The position numbers and the translations under genes are program-made. From the NCBI GenBank assembly GCA_022695795.1, contig MU404143.1, positions 114,107 to 178,106 on the forward strand: 64,000 nt of DNA. The letters run 5' to 3'. Source of the DNA: Biscogniauxia marginata (Eukaryota; Ascomycota; Sordariomycetes; Xylariales; Xylariaceae). Positions 33,244-45,309 of this stretch are shown here, one piece after another (the stretch's first letter is position 1; every line of letters starts with the position of its first letter). The notes beneath the pieces are model-generated. The model was not told where the DNA came from and made no database searches. It was given only the letters and a program-made list of their open reading frames with translations.

Positions 33244-35072
33244 ATGATGGCCTACCAGAATCCGGTTCATGGTTGGCGCCAAGCCTTACTCATCGGAGTG
33301 TGAGTATCAATCGATCGTTTACTTGGTGGGCTTTTCCAGGCTGAATGATTATTAATAGTTTGCTACTTGGCCTCCTCTTCTCGAGTCTCGACGCGTCCAT
33401 TGTTTCCACGTCTCTGGTCACCATTTCTATCGATCTTCAGAACTTCCTCGACGCCCCATGGGTCATCCTCTCATACCTGCTAGCCTACCTAGGCCTCGCT
33501 ATTGGGTTCGCCAAGATCAGCGACATTTACGGACGCCGGGAAATGATCTGCGTCGCCTGGATTTTATTCGCGGGCTTCTCGGTCGGATGCGGCTTTGCGA
33601 CAACCATGTCTCAATTGTATGGCTTCTGGGGAAGTGGACTGCGCGCGCTGGCTAATCGTTGAACAGAATTATTTGTCGTGCCTTTCAGGGGATGGGTGGC
33701 TCCGGTCTCTACAGCCTAGGCCAGATTGTACTATTCGAAGTAGGCCCTGCGCATAACCCAAGTCTAATGGGTGCTTTGGTCGGCCTTACGCTCGCTGTGT
33801 CCTACGTACTCGGACCAGTATTGGGTGGCATAATATCGTCTATGACTACCTGGAGATGGATATTCTGGATCAAGTAAGTCCCTAGGTAACTGATGTGTCA
33901 GTGGTTAGTAATAAATCGCGATGTAGTATACCGTTTGGCGTCTTGATGGTTACCGCGTTGTATCTCACCTGGCCTCCTGTTCTGGGCCGAAGATTTGGTG
34001 GATGGGATGCGATCCGAAGAATCGATTTCCTAGGCAACATATTGATTGTCTCGGCTTGTGCGCTACTAGTTTTCTCACTTCAGGAGGCAGGAGCTTACAC
34101 TTATGCCTGGAACAGTCCGGTAATCATCCTGGCTCTATGTGTGTCCTCTGTGAGTTGGGTAGTTTTTATTGCATGGGAATTATTCCTGGGGTTAAGACGC
34201 TCAGCTACCCAGATTGAGCCCGTCTTTCCTCTTCGACTTGTACTGAAAAGGGTGTATTCCGTCTCAATCATGTAAGTAAAGATATACGGACCCTGGGCTG
34301 TCCTTTGGCTAACCTTCATAGTTGCACATTTTGTACTGGCTTCATCTACTTAGCCATTCTCATCATACTACCCGAGCGTTTTCAGATCGTCAACGGCGAC
34401 AACGCACTCTACTCTGGTATACACCTGCTTCCTATGCTTGGCGCCACATCTTTTGGCGCTTTCTTCGCTGGTGCCGTCTCCCGCAAGCAGAACAACACTT
34501 CATTGACTCTGATGGCCGCCCATTGTTTCCAGATACTCGGTATTGGCCTTCTATCCACGCTCAACGATATAACAACCGAGATCAAGGCGCAGTACGGATT
34601 TCAAGTACTTCTCGGCCTCGGCATTGGGCTTTCCCTTGGCGCCGCTACAATAATGGCGTCAGTGCAGTCGCACCATGCTGACCTAGCCGTCGCCCAAGGT
34701 GCCGTAGCTCAAGCTCGTGTATTTGGCGGCAGTATTGGTATCGCAATCTGCAGCATCATATTCAACACAAAAGTTACGAACGAGCTCGGAAGCCGGATGG
34801 ATCCAGGCAGCATGGCCGCCCTCCATCACAGCCCCACGATCGCGCCGTTGCTACCAGATGAGATAAAGTTTCTTGTGAAGTCGGTCTATGCCTCAGCCTT
34901 TACAGACGACATCAAAGTTATGATTGGAATTGCTGTTGTTGGCGTAGTCGCGAGTTGTTTCGCCTACGAACAACGCCCGCCTCCCATGCCCACTATCCCG
35001 CAGGCTAAGGAAGTCGTAGGGCTCGATGGGCAAGGCGAGACGGAACTAGATGAACTTGTCAGAGTACGTTAA
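33244..35072 (+). CDS. MFS multidrug transporter, DHA2 family (14 TM)
   Basis: Plasma-membrane drug:H+ antiporter of the DHA2 class, exporting toxic or secondary metabolites. Coding is join(33244..33299, 33359..33616, 33667..33873, 33927..34271, 34322..35072), 538 aa; all four introns are GT-AG and phase 2. Splicing restores LLIGVLLLGLLFSSLDASI, TTMSQLIICRAFQGMGGSG, WRWIFWINIPFGVLMV and YSVSIICTFCTGFIYL. Motif A appears as KISDIYGRREM and the antiporter motif C as SYVLGPVLGGIISS. The first exon is short; the ATG at 33244 or 33247 begins a 20-residue cytosolic N-terminus, shorter than usual, so an earlier exon may exist. No polyketide, peptide-synthetase or regulator gene lies nearby, so it is not part of a visible cluster. 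The substrate is unknown. Confidence 0.88.
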
Positions 35073-36384
35073 GGAGTGGAGTGGGGTCCATGCCACTGTT
35101 TGGGCTTGATTACTCTGGAGACGTGAATGGAAATGATACGGATTGGTACAGCCACGTAAGGGTGCTTATTTTCCCTCCTTTCTATTCTTCTCGGTAGGTA
35201 GCGTGTATTATTCGATGGGATACGTACTCACCAAGTTGTCTTGGCTAGCAGCTAAATGAAGCCAGAAGAGAATATATGGCTAACTCTGGACACCTGCTAA
35301 TGTGAGCTCGATGACATCTACCTCTGACAATTTATTGACCTGAGCCTTATCCACTAGTTATAACGCTACCCCAGATGATTAAGTTAGAAAGCCCTCATTG
35401 TTCTCGCCGGCAAGACCGTGAAGCCTCGGATATGGTTGCGCATGTGGGTAGGTGCTAAGAATTTCGAACGACAAATAATCTAGATTGTCTTCTCGGTCCA
35501 GACTGATTGGCTAAGACAATTTTGGTCGCACATTTACAGCTGAGACATTAGGTAGCTAATGATACATCGTGAGACTGTATCACGCATTCTAACTAGAGCA
35601 GCCAGTAGCACAGTGCGATACTACCAAGGCTATCCCAATAGATTCATCGACCACCAGGCCGCATTTACCCGAAGACCTAGGACAGATCCCAAACCATGTC
35701 TCGCTCTTGTCCCCCCAGGACAGGTATTATCAATCGGGATGGCTCAACCTAAATCATTTAACGTCATATGTGTTACTAGGCTCTATAGCTAGGTAGAATT
35801 TCGATGAAATCTGTACACGGCATGCCGTTGTCTCTATGAACCTCACACCTCTGTTCTACTACGAATCCAGAGGCATCATTATGTACTGGAAAGTAGACGT
35901 TGCTAGAATTATTTACTGAAATCTTGTGTGCTTGCGCATGGATTTTCCCCCATAGTCCGTCTTGGTGTTCTCGCGAGGACTTTGGATATAGGTTTCCCAT
36001 TTCGAGGGCCGATATGGGCAAGGGTCGCGAATTAAAACTCGAGCAATTCCTCCTCCGGGCCATAGAGGCATACAGGATATTAGTCACGATTTGGGAGCTA
36101 GCAGTTACATGATCATAGAAGCGGATGACGATGTGACCTGTAATCGAGACGACCGAGCAATTGTAGTTATCAAGGAAGAAATAGGTAGGAACGAACGGGA
36201 AATGGAGAGTGAGATGAAGAAACACATCAGGTTCGAGACATTAAGTTATGAGGATATTATCTGCTGTACTATCACTCTCCTTATTAGAGTCGACATTCCA
36301 CCCCCTTGTTGAATCATTATCCGTGCACCTATTGAGAAATTACCTATGCTGCATCTTAAGCTTGCTTTGAACTGTTTCCACCGA
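35073..36384. other. Intergenic, no firm gene
   Basis: GC-balanced spacer between the transporter and the Dabb gene. The longest frame is 149 codons (35776-36225, minus, listed separately). No RNA gene or repeat was recognised. Confidence 0.4.
35776..36225 (-). CDS. Hypothetical ORF, 149 codons (unrecognised)
   Basis: I do not recognise this frame. It begins with a hydrophobic, aromatic stretch (MFLHLTLHFPFVPTYFFLDN), then a mixed region with GHIVIRFYDHV and, toward the end, NVYFPVHNDASGFVVEQRCE. It has no signal-peptide cleavage motif, repeats or cysteine pattern. It is the longest open frame in a 1.3-kb spacer, but it overlaps frames on the other strand and has no conserved-domain look. 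It may be chance. Confidence 0.2.
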   Translation of the reverse strand: MFLHLTLHFPFVPTYFFLDNYNCSVVSITGHIVIRFYDHVTASSQIVTNILYASMARRRNCSSFNSRPLPISALEMGNLYPKSSREHQDGLWGKIHAQAHKISVNNSSNVYFPVHNDASGFVVEQRCEVHRDNGMPCTDFIEILPSYRA

Positions 36385-36928
36385 TTACAACGTGGCGCCA
36401 GCTTCAAAATATACTGTCAGTATACCCGATGGGCCACCCACGATGCCAAACGTCTTAGCTTTGGCCTTGAGTGCCGCGTGCGCTTCGCAGTTGTCATCGT
36501 AATACCGCATGTCATCAACGCTAGCGAATTCAGACTCGTTAACTACTGTCCAGCCTTGTGATCGATGCTCATCGAAAACTCGACCAGTAGTCATGGAAAG
36601 AATGTAGGGGTTGCCGTTCTGGGTGGTATAATGTTGTTAGCAGGACTAGTGCAATATCAGTAATTTGACTCGGTAATTTTGATGCGGCACCAGACCATGA
36701 CACTATCAAGGGCCTATTACTTCAATCCAAGCATATAGGTGAGTATATGTGAGAGATTAGGCGGGATATAGGAGACGAATGCCTTCTAGATAATATAACA
36801 TTTGAGAAACGCTGGGATCAAACCTTCTTTTGGTCTTGGGCCAAGACCTTGTACGCTTCGATGAGTTCCTGCTGTCCCTCTGGCTCGGGAATCTTGAACA
36901 TAGTGACTCGATAGACGCGGCCAGACAT
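36385..36928 (-). CDS. Stress-responsive A/B barrel (Dabb) domain protein
   Basis: Small cytosolic protein of the Dabb ferredoxin-like fold family, which forms dimeric barrels and includes stress-induced proteins and a few cyclases. Coding is join(36385..36618, 36824..36928), minus strand, 112 aa, the normal size of a one-domain member. The 205-bp intron (GTTTGA...CACCCAG) lies after QDQKK and restores NGNPYILSMTTGRVF. The family-like start MSGRVYRVTMFKIPEPEGQQ and end GGPSGILTVYFEAG form the first and last strands. The start codon is preceded by AATAAAA. No catalytic residues can be assigned, so the role stays general. It is divergent from YAE1 with about 970 bp between starts. Confidence 0.75.
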
Positions 36929-37901
36929 TTTTATTAACAAACACCTTTGAGTTGCCGAAATTGTTACCTGTTCGCTTATGAGGAGAGCGTATAGTGTTGT
37001 ACGATTGACGGCTAATGCACCTATTAACTACATCTAATTTTATGTGATAGTCAATAGTGATGAAATCCTACATGTAGGAAGAAAGAAAATGTAAGTGGTT
37101 GCTTACATGGGAAGGGATTGGGGGGGGCTAATAAGCCGGCTATTCGCTTTCTCTTAATACATCTATCCTTTATAATATTTGAAAATAACTCGCTCGACAT
37201 GTTAGAGCAAAGTTTGAGCAGGTTTTATAATCGACCCAGTCCATTGCTTTCGGGTCGGGTTTAACCTTAATAAACTTAGAACGTGTGCGACTACACGTAT
37301 GTATCACGGCCGATGATGTCCTTGGGTTGGGTCCGCCTGCTCAGTCCTGTCAGATAGATCCCAAATTGGGGTATCGGGTGACTAGCAATCAGAAGGGTTG
37401 GGGCTCCCGGGGGACCAGCTATGCAGATGCACATGTATGACTAGGGTAGCTGTAAAGAAAATGAGTGTGGGTTGTATAAGGATGATGGAGAGCTAGGTTA
37501 TAAGACCCTCCTGAGCTTTTTTGTACCCTCAACCCATAGCCTAGCACCTGCCGCACAATATACCTACCCAACTACATATGTAGTAAAGGTACCTTGCTAT
37601 CGTGGTGCTTTCTCTGTACTCCAAGTGTACGTTTTCCACACTCTGGAGGGCTTAAATAGGTATGCAACCTAGATGTAAATTATTTCTTGCGAATCGGAGA
37701 CGTGGCACAGTGCTTATGTTATCTCTCTTGGCATTTGACACTGTAAGCCAGCTTCATTTTCACTGGCCCGAATCTTTTTTTATGTCCACCCACTTCTTTT
37801 TTTCTCTTATACGAAAGCTAGAGACTCAGCCCTAGTGACAAAATATATTCACAGCACTTGTCTCTTTCAAATAAACCACGCGTCCTCAAGCACCGTTTGC
37901 T
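36929..37901. promoter_or_regulatory. Divergent intergenic region, Dabb gene / YAE1
   Basis: A 973-bp spacer holding the promoters of both flanking genes. A 66-codon frame at 37472-37672 has no family resemblance. Pyrimidine-rich tracts at about 37788-37808 precede the YAE1 start, as is common in fungal promoters. Confidence 0.4.
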
Positions 37902-38585
37902 ATGCATTTACTACCCCCGGAAGCCCCACGGGACGAATTTTTCATCCAAATGAACTCAGCGCGCGAACCAGCAGTGGCATACCAGGATCATTTGGGTGAT
38001 GTATTTGGCTTGGATACAGACTTGCCCGAACAGTCCGTGCCCCATGGGAATATCGAGATCTCCCTAGACAGCAGGAGACTCCAAACTCAACACACTACTG
38101 AAGGCTACCGCGAAGGCATCACTGTTGGCAAGGCTGAAAGCATCCAGGCTGGGTTTGACGAAGCCTTTGGTCTCGGCGCTAATATCGGCCTAAAGGCCGG
38201 GCAAATACTCGGTCTTCTCGAAGGTCTAGCCGCCGCTCGGCATGGGCGGGATACAGATAACCACTCCGCTCATGCTGACCAACTTCTACTGGATGGGAGG
38301 AACGAACTCAAGACTGAGGTGCTATTCGATGAGGAATACTGGGAACCAAATGGTAACTGGAAATACCACGTCAGGAGCCCGAAGGGTGACGACCAAATTG
38401 TTTTTGAACACATCGCCAGCGAGCATCCTGTGATCCTAAAATGGACTTGCATTGTTGATCAAGAATTCCGGCGATGGGATTTAGATCGATCTCTTCCTGT
38501 TATTAACCATGCTCCATCTCAACAGGATACGGATGCTAAATCAGCGACGGTCGGAACACTATACAGAAGGGCCACTGACTGGTGA
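37902..38585 (+). CDS. YAE1: Yae1, deca-GX3 protein for Rli1 Fe-S maturation
   Basis: Homologue of yeast Yae1, which with Lto1 links the cytosolic iron-sulfur targeting machinery to the ribosome-recycling ATPase Rli1/ABCE1. Single exon, 227 aa. The defining glycine-every-four pattern is at about 64-110 (TTEGYREGITVGKAESIQAG then FGLGANIGLKAGQILGLLEG). The preceding YQDHLGDVFGLD and the acidic C-terminal half fit fungal members. Lto1 shares the glycine pattern, but the region ahead of it and the length favour Yae1. It stands tail to tail with the lysyl-tRNA synthetase gene. With the Rqt4 homologue at 1766, the window holds two translation-recycling factors, presumably by chance. Confidence 0.82.
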   Translation: MHLLPPEAPRDEFFIQMNSAREPAVAYQDHLGDVFGLDTDLPEQSVPHGNIEISLDSRRLQTQHTTEGYREGITVGKAESIQAGFDEAFGLGANIGLKAGQILGLLEGLAAARHGRDTDNHSAHADQLLLDGRNELKTEVLFDEEYWEPNGNWKYHVRSPKGDDQIVFEHIASEHPVILKWTCIVDQEFRRWDLDRSLPVINHAPSQQDTDAKSATVGTLYRRATDW

Positions 38586-39635
38586 GAGCAACTAGGACCC
38601 GGGGATCTTGGGGTCTTGGACACCTATATACCGGCGCCGTATTGTGTGCGGTTGCCGAAGCTATAGTGATACTCATTCTATTGCCATGAACTTGGAAGAC
38701 GACCACCTAGGTCGAGTTCGGGTTGGAGGTCTGAAGTCTACCTTGGAGATCCCACACTGGGCATGGTTGGGGGAATTACCACAGTTTAAGCTAAAATTAC
38801 TACTATTTCCTATTTCTAGTTACCTAGGTATTTAGTAGTATGAAAATCCACCAACGGCCGACGGAATTATTGATAGATGGTTACATTATCTTAATATATC
38901 GATGGCTAGTCATAGGTAACTGACCCAGCATGCATCGTAGTTAGGCATTTATCTACTGGAAACCACAGTCTTCATCGGATAGGTCGATTTCACGACATTA
39001 TGACTTGGGTAGACACGGTGCACAGGAGAGGGTAATCTCGCACACGTAAGACACAGTCAACCCAGAACCACTGAATACATGTAATAATGCCAATTTGCCT
39101 AATAGCATGATACCTGTGGTCGCCTACAACTTTAAGTACATTAGGCAACTACGACCCAAGGTTGTAATCTTCTCTCATTTATGGTATAATGTGGCCTTAG
39201 CAGTAGTCACTTGGGTATGATCCAGTTCACAAGTGAAAGTGCAGGTCAAGGAAAAGAGGAAAGATTGCTACCCTGCCAACAAGACGCCGGATCAAGATTA
39301 CGGGCACCACCACCCACAAGCATATTAAACTCGACGAAAAAAAAAAGAGATAGAAAGGGTCACAATCAGGACATTCTCCGATCATTTTTTTCATATTATA
39401 TTGGCCAATGCGTAGATGGGTGAGGTTGGTAAAAAACTGCTAGCCTAGTGCTAGGTAGACTATTGTTCGTTGGGCAAATGGTCACGGTAATGTTACACCT
39501 CTACCCAATAGTCCTCATAACGAGTTTTGATGCAGTTGTAAGCACCCAGGTACGATCATAACATGAATTAGAAACCTACATCTTGACTTCGTTGGAAGGC
39601 GAAGTGTAGATAATGCTCTATGACCTCAAAATATG
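38586..39635. other. Intergenic between convergent YAE1 and KRS1
   Basis: About 1 kb of GC-balanced DNA holding the 3' ends of two convergent genes. One CCTAGGTA palindrome occurs at about 38823-38830. No gene or RNA is supported; the frames present are short. Confidence 0.45.
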
Positions 39636-41757
39636 TTATTCCGGCTTCATTGTAGGGAATGCTAGCACTTCCCGAATGCTATAATTATCCGTCAGGAACA
39701 TGATCATTCTGTCGATTCCCACTATAGTAACCAGTCAGTACAGGTCTAGAACTTGGGCAAAATGGGGGTTGTGAGTCATGAATTGGCTTCTTGGCACACC
39801 CAAGTGGGTGATAAGAGCTCTCGAGCAAAGGCTTAGAGATCATTAATGAATTAGGGTGGTACTCACTGCCAAAACCAGCCGTGGGGGGCAAACCATGCTC
39901 TAGGGCTCTGCAAAAAGTTTCGTCTATAAGTTGAGCCTCGTCGTCACCCTGATCCTTCTGGCGGGCTTGTTCTTCAAACCGCATACGCTGCTCGCTTGCG
40001 ACGTTCAACTCCGTGTAACTAAGCCTCTACGTTAGTAGGTTGCAGAGCGCGGGTTCAAGAGAGTAATGAGCATACGCGTTGACGATCTCTTTCTTCGATA
40101 CAAACACTTCGAACCGTTCGCACAGCCCAGGTGTCGAGCGTGAGCTCTTGGCAAGCGGACTCATCATTTGGGGGTGGCCTGTTATGAATGTCGGGTTGAT
40201 CTATATGGAATTAGCAGCTTGTTCGATCAGTACTTCGAATCGACTTACACATTGATCTTCCAGGAAATGTCCTACTAAGGTATCTAGCATCCTTGCATTT
40301 GTTAGAGGAGGTGTGCATTCCAGCTCTGCTTTCTTTAGCACCCCCTTGAGGAAGGCCGCAGTCTCCTCGGAGTGTAGTTGTTCTGCATTTGGCCACTTCT
40401 GTCCAGTGCATTCCTCCAAGGCGGGTATCATCTCAATGCGACGCCACGGCGCTTCCCAGTTGATTTGGACCTCCTCTCCCTTTGCCGTGTGGAAGACGGT
40501 CTTGTAAGAGCCATGGATATGCTTAACCAAGCCAGATACGAGCTCCTCCGTCATTCCCATGAGGTCATTCACATCCGCATAAGCCATATAGAACTCCAAG
40601 CTCGTGAATTCAGGGTTGTGTGTCAGATCAATGCCTTCATTTCTGAATTGGCGGCCCATTTCGTATACTAAGAAGATTAGCAAAACATTTCCAGGTTTTT
40701 CAGCATGACTCGCACTCACCCCTGTTGAGTCCGCCGACAACTAACATCTTGAGGTATAATTCTGGGGCTACGCGGAGAAACATGTCCATGTCCAGGTCGT
40801 TATGGTGCGTGATAAAGGGTCTCGCGGTTGCGCCTCCAGCGATAGCGTTCAACATGGGGGTCTGCACAGCAACGAAGTCACGGTCGTCAAACCACCGTCG
40901 GATGTAGGAATCAACCTTGGCGCGGGTGAGAAAGATGTTCCGAGCCTTCTCATTGACCATCAGATCGAGATATCGCTGCCGGAATCGCTGCTCTGGATCC
41001 TTGAACCCGAAGTGATCGCTGGGAATTTGGTGCAGGCACGGTGAAAGCAGGACAACTTCGGTGGCAGCAATGGACAGCTCACCGGAGTATTCTCCCTCTC
41101 CCTGCTTGCTCTTGGGGTTTGTTCGGGTCGGGAAACCACGTATGCCGACAATATCACCACGGCGTAGGTTTAGGTGTTGGGATTCGAAGTCGGGAGCACC
41201 TTTAAGTACTTCTTGAGCCTGGGCGAGGACTTGTAGCCGGGCGCCTTCGGATCGGACATCGTAGAAGTAGAGTTTCGCGCCGGACGAGCGACGGACAAAG
41301 ATTCTACCAGCGAGCTGGATTATCTTGGACCTGTCCGATTCGCCGTTCTTCAAGTGTTTGAATTCTTGGGCAAAGTTTCGTATGTCGTAGGTGATCTCGA
41401 ACTTGTATGGGTATGCTTTCCCTTGTGCGTGTAGCTCGTTGACAGTCCTGGAACGAATCTCGAAATACTGCGATCATGTCAGCTAGGCTTTGCTTCCAGG
41501 TGGTATCTCTAACCTACCTGATTGGGAGTTAGGTTGGCTTCATCATCTTCAGCATTCTTGTTCTTGCGCTGACTCGGTTCGGGTTGCTTGGTTTCTTTCT
41601 GTGCATCCTTCTCACGCTTCTTCTGGCGCTTCTTGAGTTCGGTCTTGGAGACCATCTCGCCTGTGACCTCGTCCAGGTGGAGTTTCCCGACAGCAATGGT
41701 GGCATTGCTAACGCCATCGGGCGTCGCAGAGCTATTCGCATCATTAGAGTCCGCCAT
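39636..41757 (-). CDS. KRS1: Cytosolic lysyl-tRNA synthetase (class II)
   Basis: Charges tRNA-Lys with lysine using ATP in the cytosol. Coding is join(39636..39721, 39867..40018, 40076..40200, 40249..40667, 40720..41467, 41518..41757), minus strand, 589 aa; exon lengths sum exactly and every junction restores family sequence. A Lys-rich N-terminal extension (about 35-75, [18 protein letters not shown]) is the usual eukaryotic tRNA-binding helix. The OB-fold anticodon domain spans about 85-210 ([20 protein letters not shown]). Class II motif 1 lies around [13 protein letters not shown], motif 2 at [20 protein letters not shown] and motif 3 at [16 protein letters not shown], completed across the last intron. 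The end, [12 protein letters not shown], is standard. No mitochondrial presequence is seen. Confidence 0.95.
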
Positions 41758-41879
41758 TGTGGGAAAGCTGTTGCGTTTTCCTCCTCTCTTCTCTCTTCAG
41801 TGGTAACAAGTGATAAGGGAAAAAAAGTTGTGGAGGGGCAGCGTCTAATTGTCGGCCTTGAGTCATAGAGAAAATTTTG
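41758..41879. promoter_or_regulatory. KRS1 upstream region at the edge of the AT-rich block
   Basis: Only about 120-190 bp of GC-balanced DNA precede the KRS1 start before composition falls into RIP-type sequence. The core promoter must therefore lie next to, or inside, repeat-derived DNA. A CT-rich tract (TTTTCCTCCTCTCTTCTCTC) lies at about 41777-41796. Confidence 0.45.
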
Positions 41880-42019
41880 GCGGGGTTTATTAATTTGTAT
41901 GAACCTCTTAGTTTCTATGCGGGGTAAATAAGTATAACCAACCCCCCTAGTTATATATATAAAGTACCTTATATTTAAAATAACACTTTTAATTTTTTAA
42001 TTTTTTTATACTTTTTATT

Positions 42020-43891
42020 TAACGTGTTTTATAAGCAAGTAAGCTATACAAGCGAGTAAGTTAGTTTTTATAACTTTTATAGTTTTAATTATTAAAAAAT
42101 ATTTACGCGGCATTAAAATTAATTAATAATTATTATTATTTAAATCGTTTTTTTAGTTTTACGTTTTAAAAACCGAATACTTCTTTTATATTAAGTATTT
42201 AGTTTTTTAACGTGTAATTAAAGTTAATTAATTTATAAATAATATGTTTATTATTATTATTATTAAATCGTGTAAAACTATATATATATATATATATATA
42301 TAATATTATAAACGCGAAATAATAATATACTTATACGATTAATTATAAAATTAAATATTTAAAAATTTACGTTTTATAAAAATTTTTATTTATTTAACAT
42401 ATTATTAATTTAAATAATTAGTTATGTTTTTCTCGTTTAAGTTATATTATTACGTAAACGTGATATAAAGCGCGTTAAAAAAAACTAAATCTTTAATTTC
42501 GTATAACGATAAAAATTATTACGAATATATTTAAATAAATAAATCGATTATTAAAAAGCTTTATACGAAAACCTAAATATATATTAAAAATAGTTTAAAT
42601 TAATACGCAAAACGGTTATAAAGTATAGAATTTTAAAGGAAAATATATATAATTTTAATAAGATAAAATTTATATTTAAATTAATTATAATTATTTAAGT
42701 TATTAATATTAATAGTTTTATTATATTATTATTTATTATATTAATTAAAAAAAGTATTTAACTTTATAATATCACGATAATTTATTATTATTAAAAAGTA
42801 AAATTAAAATGTTAAATAATAACTAAATAATAAATAAGCTTAATATGAAATTTATAAAATATTTCGATTTTTATATTAAAAATTAAATGTGAAACTTTAA
42901 ATATTTATTAATTTTAAATAATCACGAAAGTTATTATTTTATAAAATTCGAAAAATGTTATAAAAAACTTAATATTATTATATTTTATATATTTAGTTAT
43001 TCGTTATATAAATTATAACTTCTTAATTTTATATGTTTTAATATTTTTAAAAAACTTAATAAAACGTTATTATTATATTACTTTTTATATAAAAAGCGTA
43101 TATATTTTCTCTCGATTTCGATATAAATTAAATGTTTTAAGAAATTAAAATATTTATAATAATTCGCGAGATGTTATTATAATTTAATTTTATTATAAAT
43201 AAAATTAAAAAGTATTAAAATTTTTTATAAGTATTATAAATATTTATAACTAATTTATAAAAACTAATTTATTATTAATATATAAAATAGCTTTATTACG
43301 AGATAAAATTACTCGTTTTCGAAAAATAAATTATATTTTTAATAAATAACGTAAAATTAAAAATAAATAATTATAAATAAAAGAATAATTATAAATAAAA
43401 GAATAATTTTATAAATTTAAAAAATAGTATTATAATTAATAATAAGGAAAAAAGGTCTCGAAAAAGAGTAATAACTAAATAGAGACAATATAATATATAT
43501 AACTAAATTAGTTATAATATGCGTATTTATATAACGAATAAAGATATAATTAATAATACTTATATAGTAAATAGAAAAATATTTAATGATTTAAATTTCG
43601 AGGAGTTATAATTAATTTTATTTATTATTAATTTTTTGTTTTAATTTTAAAGGGTTTTAAACTCGGAAAATGTAATAAATTAATTAATTTAAATTACGCG
43701 TTAAAAAACGGAATACTTAATATAAAAAATATATTTAGTTTTTAAAGCGTAAAACTAAAAAAGACGATTCGAATAATAGTAATTATTAATTAATTTTAAT
43801 GTTACGTAAATGTTTTTAATGGTTAAAACTACGAAAGTTGCAAAAACTGGCTTACTCGCTTGTGTGGCCTACTCGTTTATAAGACACATTA
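42020..43891. mobile_element. Long-TIR element D, full copy (1.87 kb, non-coding)
   Basis: The left arm, TAACGTGTTTTATAAGCAAG from 42020, and the right arm ending CTCGTTTATAAGACACATTA at 43891 are inverted repeats over about 210-220 bp. Each arm has two subterminal AAGCRAGT units and an inner hairpin (AACCGAATAC...AAGTATTTAGTTTTTTAACG). The interior is AT-rich with no intact frame. It matches 30540-31285, parts of 45310-45674 plus 54097-54165, and (inverted) 62500-62870. Its ends resemble those of MITE A, suggesting a shared transposase. Family unassigned. Confidence 0.7.
42281..42302. repeat. (TA)n microsatellite
   Basis: About 22 bp of alternating T and A inside element D. A similar run lies at the corresponding place in other AT-rich blocks (29989-30015). 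Confidence 0.8.
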
Positions 43892-44221
43892 TTTATTATA
43901 TTTATATAAATTAAAAATATTTAAAGATTTTCTAATTTTTAATAAAATTATTAAATAAATAAAGATATATTTTTATTATAAATTAAAAATAAATAAAATG
44001 AATTTTAATATAATAAAAAGTATATATTAAAATAAAAAAAGGTATTTATAATTCTCTTTATTTAATTTATATAATAATATGTATCTTTGCACTTTTATAA
44101 CCTTGTATTAAATGTTAACTTAAAAAAACTTTTTATTGTTTTCGGTAAAATATATCCCTTATTTAATTATATAGTAAATGGAAAAAATTATCATAAAATT
44201 TCAAAATTTACCCTTTATAAC

Positions 44222-44791
44222 TAAGGTTGTGATTTAGTTACTAATTAGTTACGAGACAAGGATTATTAACTAACTCGAGTTAGTTAATAACTAAATTAAA
44301 ACTTATTAGATTAATTAGCCTTTAAACTTAAACTAATTCATTTAAGTTAATTAATAACTAAAAAAAAACCCAAAACTTATATTTCGTACCCACTTTTTGA
44401 AATTAATTAATTATTTTTAATTTTTAATTTTTAATTTATATATTTAAATAAGTTAATTAATTAAATTATTATTTTTTAAAGTTATTACTTTTTAAAATAA
44501 CTCAACTTGAAATTATAATAATTATTATATATTAAAATAATTTTTTTTATAATTAATAAAGTTAAAAAAGAATATTATTATATTTCGTAATAATATTTAT
44601 TTATTTATTTATTTTATTATATTAAAAGTTTATTTAAAAGTTTAAGTTTTAAAATGTTTTAAAATAAAATTTGAATTTTTAGTTTTTTTTTAGTTATTAA
44701 CTAACTAACTTAACTGAGTTTTGAGTGAGCTAATAGCTAAATTAAAACTTAATAAGTTAGTTAATAACTAAAAAAAAATTTCACAACCCTG
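44222..44791. mobile_element. hAT-like non-autonomous element C, copy 1
   Basis: A 570-bp element with ends TAAGGTTGTGA and TTCACAACCCTG, inverted versions of CAGGGTTGTGA with RIP changes. It is flanked by a perfect 8-bp direct repeat TTTATAAC (44214-44221 and 44792-44799), the target-duplication length of hAT transposons. The subterminal parts are full of ACTAACT/AGTTAGTTAATAACTAA repeats. No coding region. Confidence 0.8.
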
Positions 44792-45309
44792 TTTATAACT
44801 ATCTTTACTAGTTAATTATTTTACTTATAATTAAATATTATATAACTTTATATAATTAAAAGAAATTTTTATTATTTAAACGCCTTGCTTTTAATTTATA
44901 TACATTTAAATTTATAATAAAAACAATAAATATTTGAATTATTTAAGTAATTATAAACAAGTAAAGTATATAAATAGTTAAAAGGGGCAAAAAACCAAGG
45001 TTTTACGATAATTTTTTCCACTTACTATATATAACATTATAAAGGGTTTTCACTTTTATTACCTTTTATCTTCGGCCTTTTTTACCGTGTTTAGTACTTA
45101 TTAATTAATTTATATAAATGTTATAAAGCTTTCTCACCTTTTTTAAAATATTATTTTCGTGTTTATAACCTTTTTATTAATTAAAGTAATTAAACTTATT
45201 TTATATTTAATTGAAATAATATTCTAATATAATTTTAATTTTATAAAGCTTATTATCGTTTTCGAAATCTTATTTTTAATTATTTTTAATAAGTTTAAAT
45301 AATAAAACT

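Noticed and set aside
33300..34321. DHA2 transporter as a broken pseudogene
   Set aside because: The stops between segments all fall in short GT-AG introns of consistent phase; the spliced length is a whole 539 codons.
40045..40070. GGGTTCAAGAG as a tRNA B box
   Set aside because: Falls in a KRS1 intron, with no A box or foldable arms nearby.
39636..40200. Truncated lysyl-tRNA synthetase
   Set aside because: The C-terminal motif 3 and the [12 protein letters not shown] end are present in further small exons at 40076-40200, 39867-40018 and 39636-39721.
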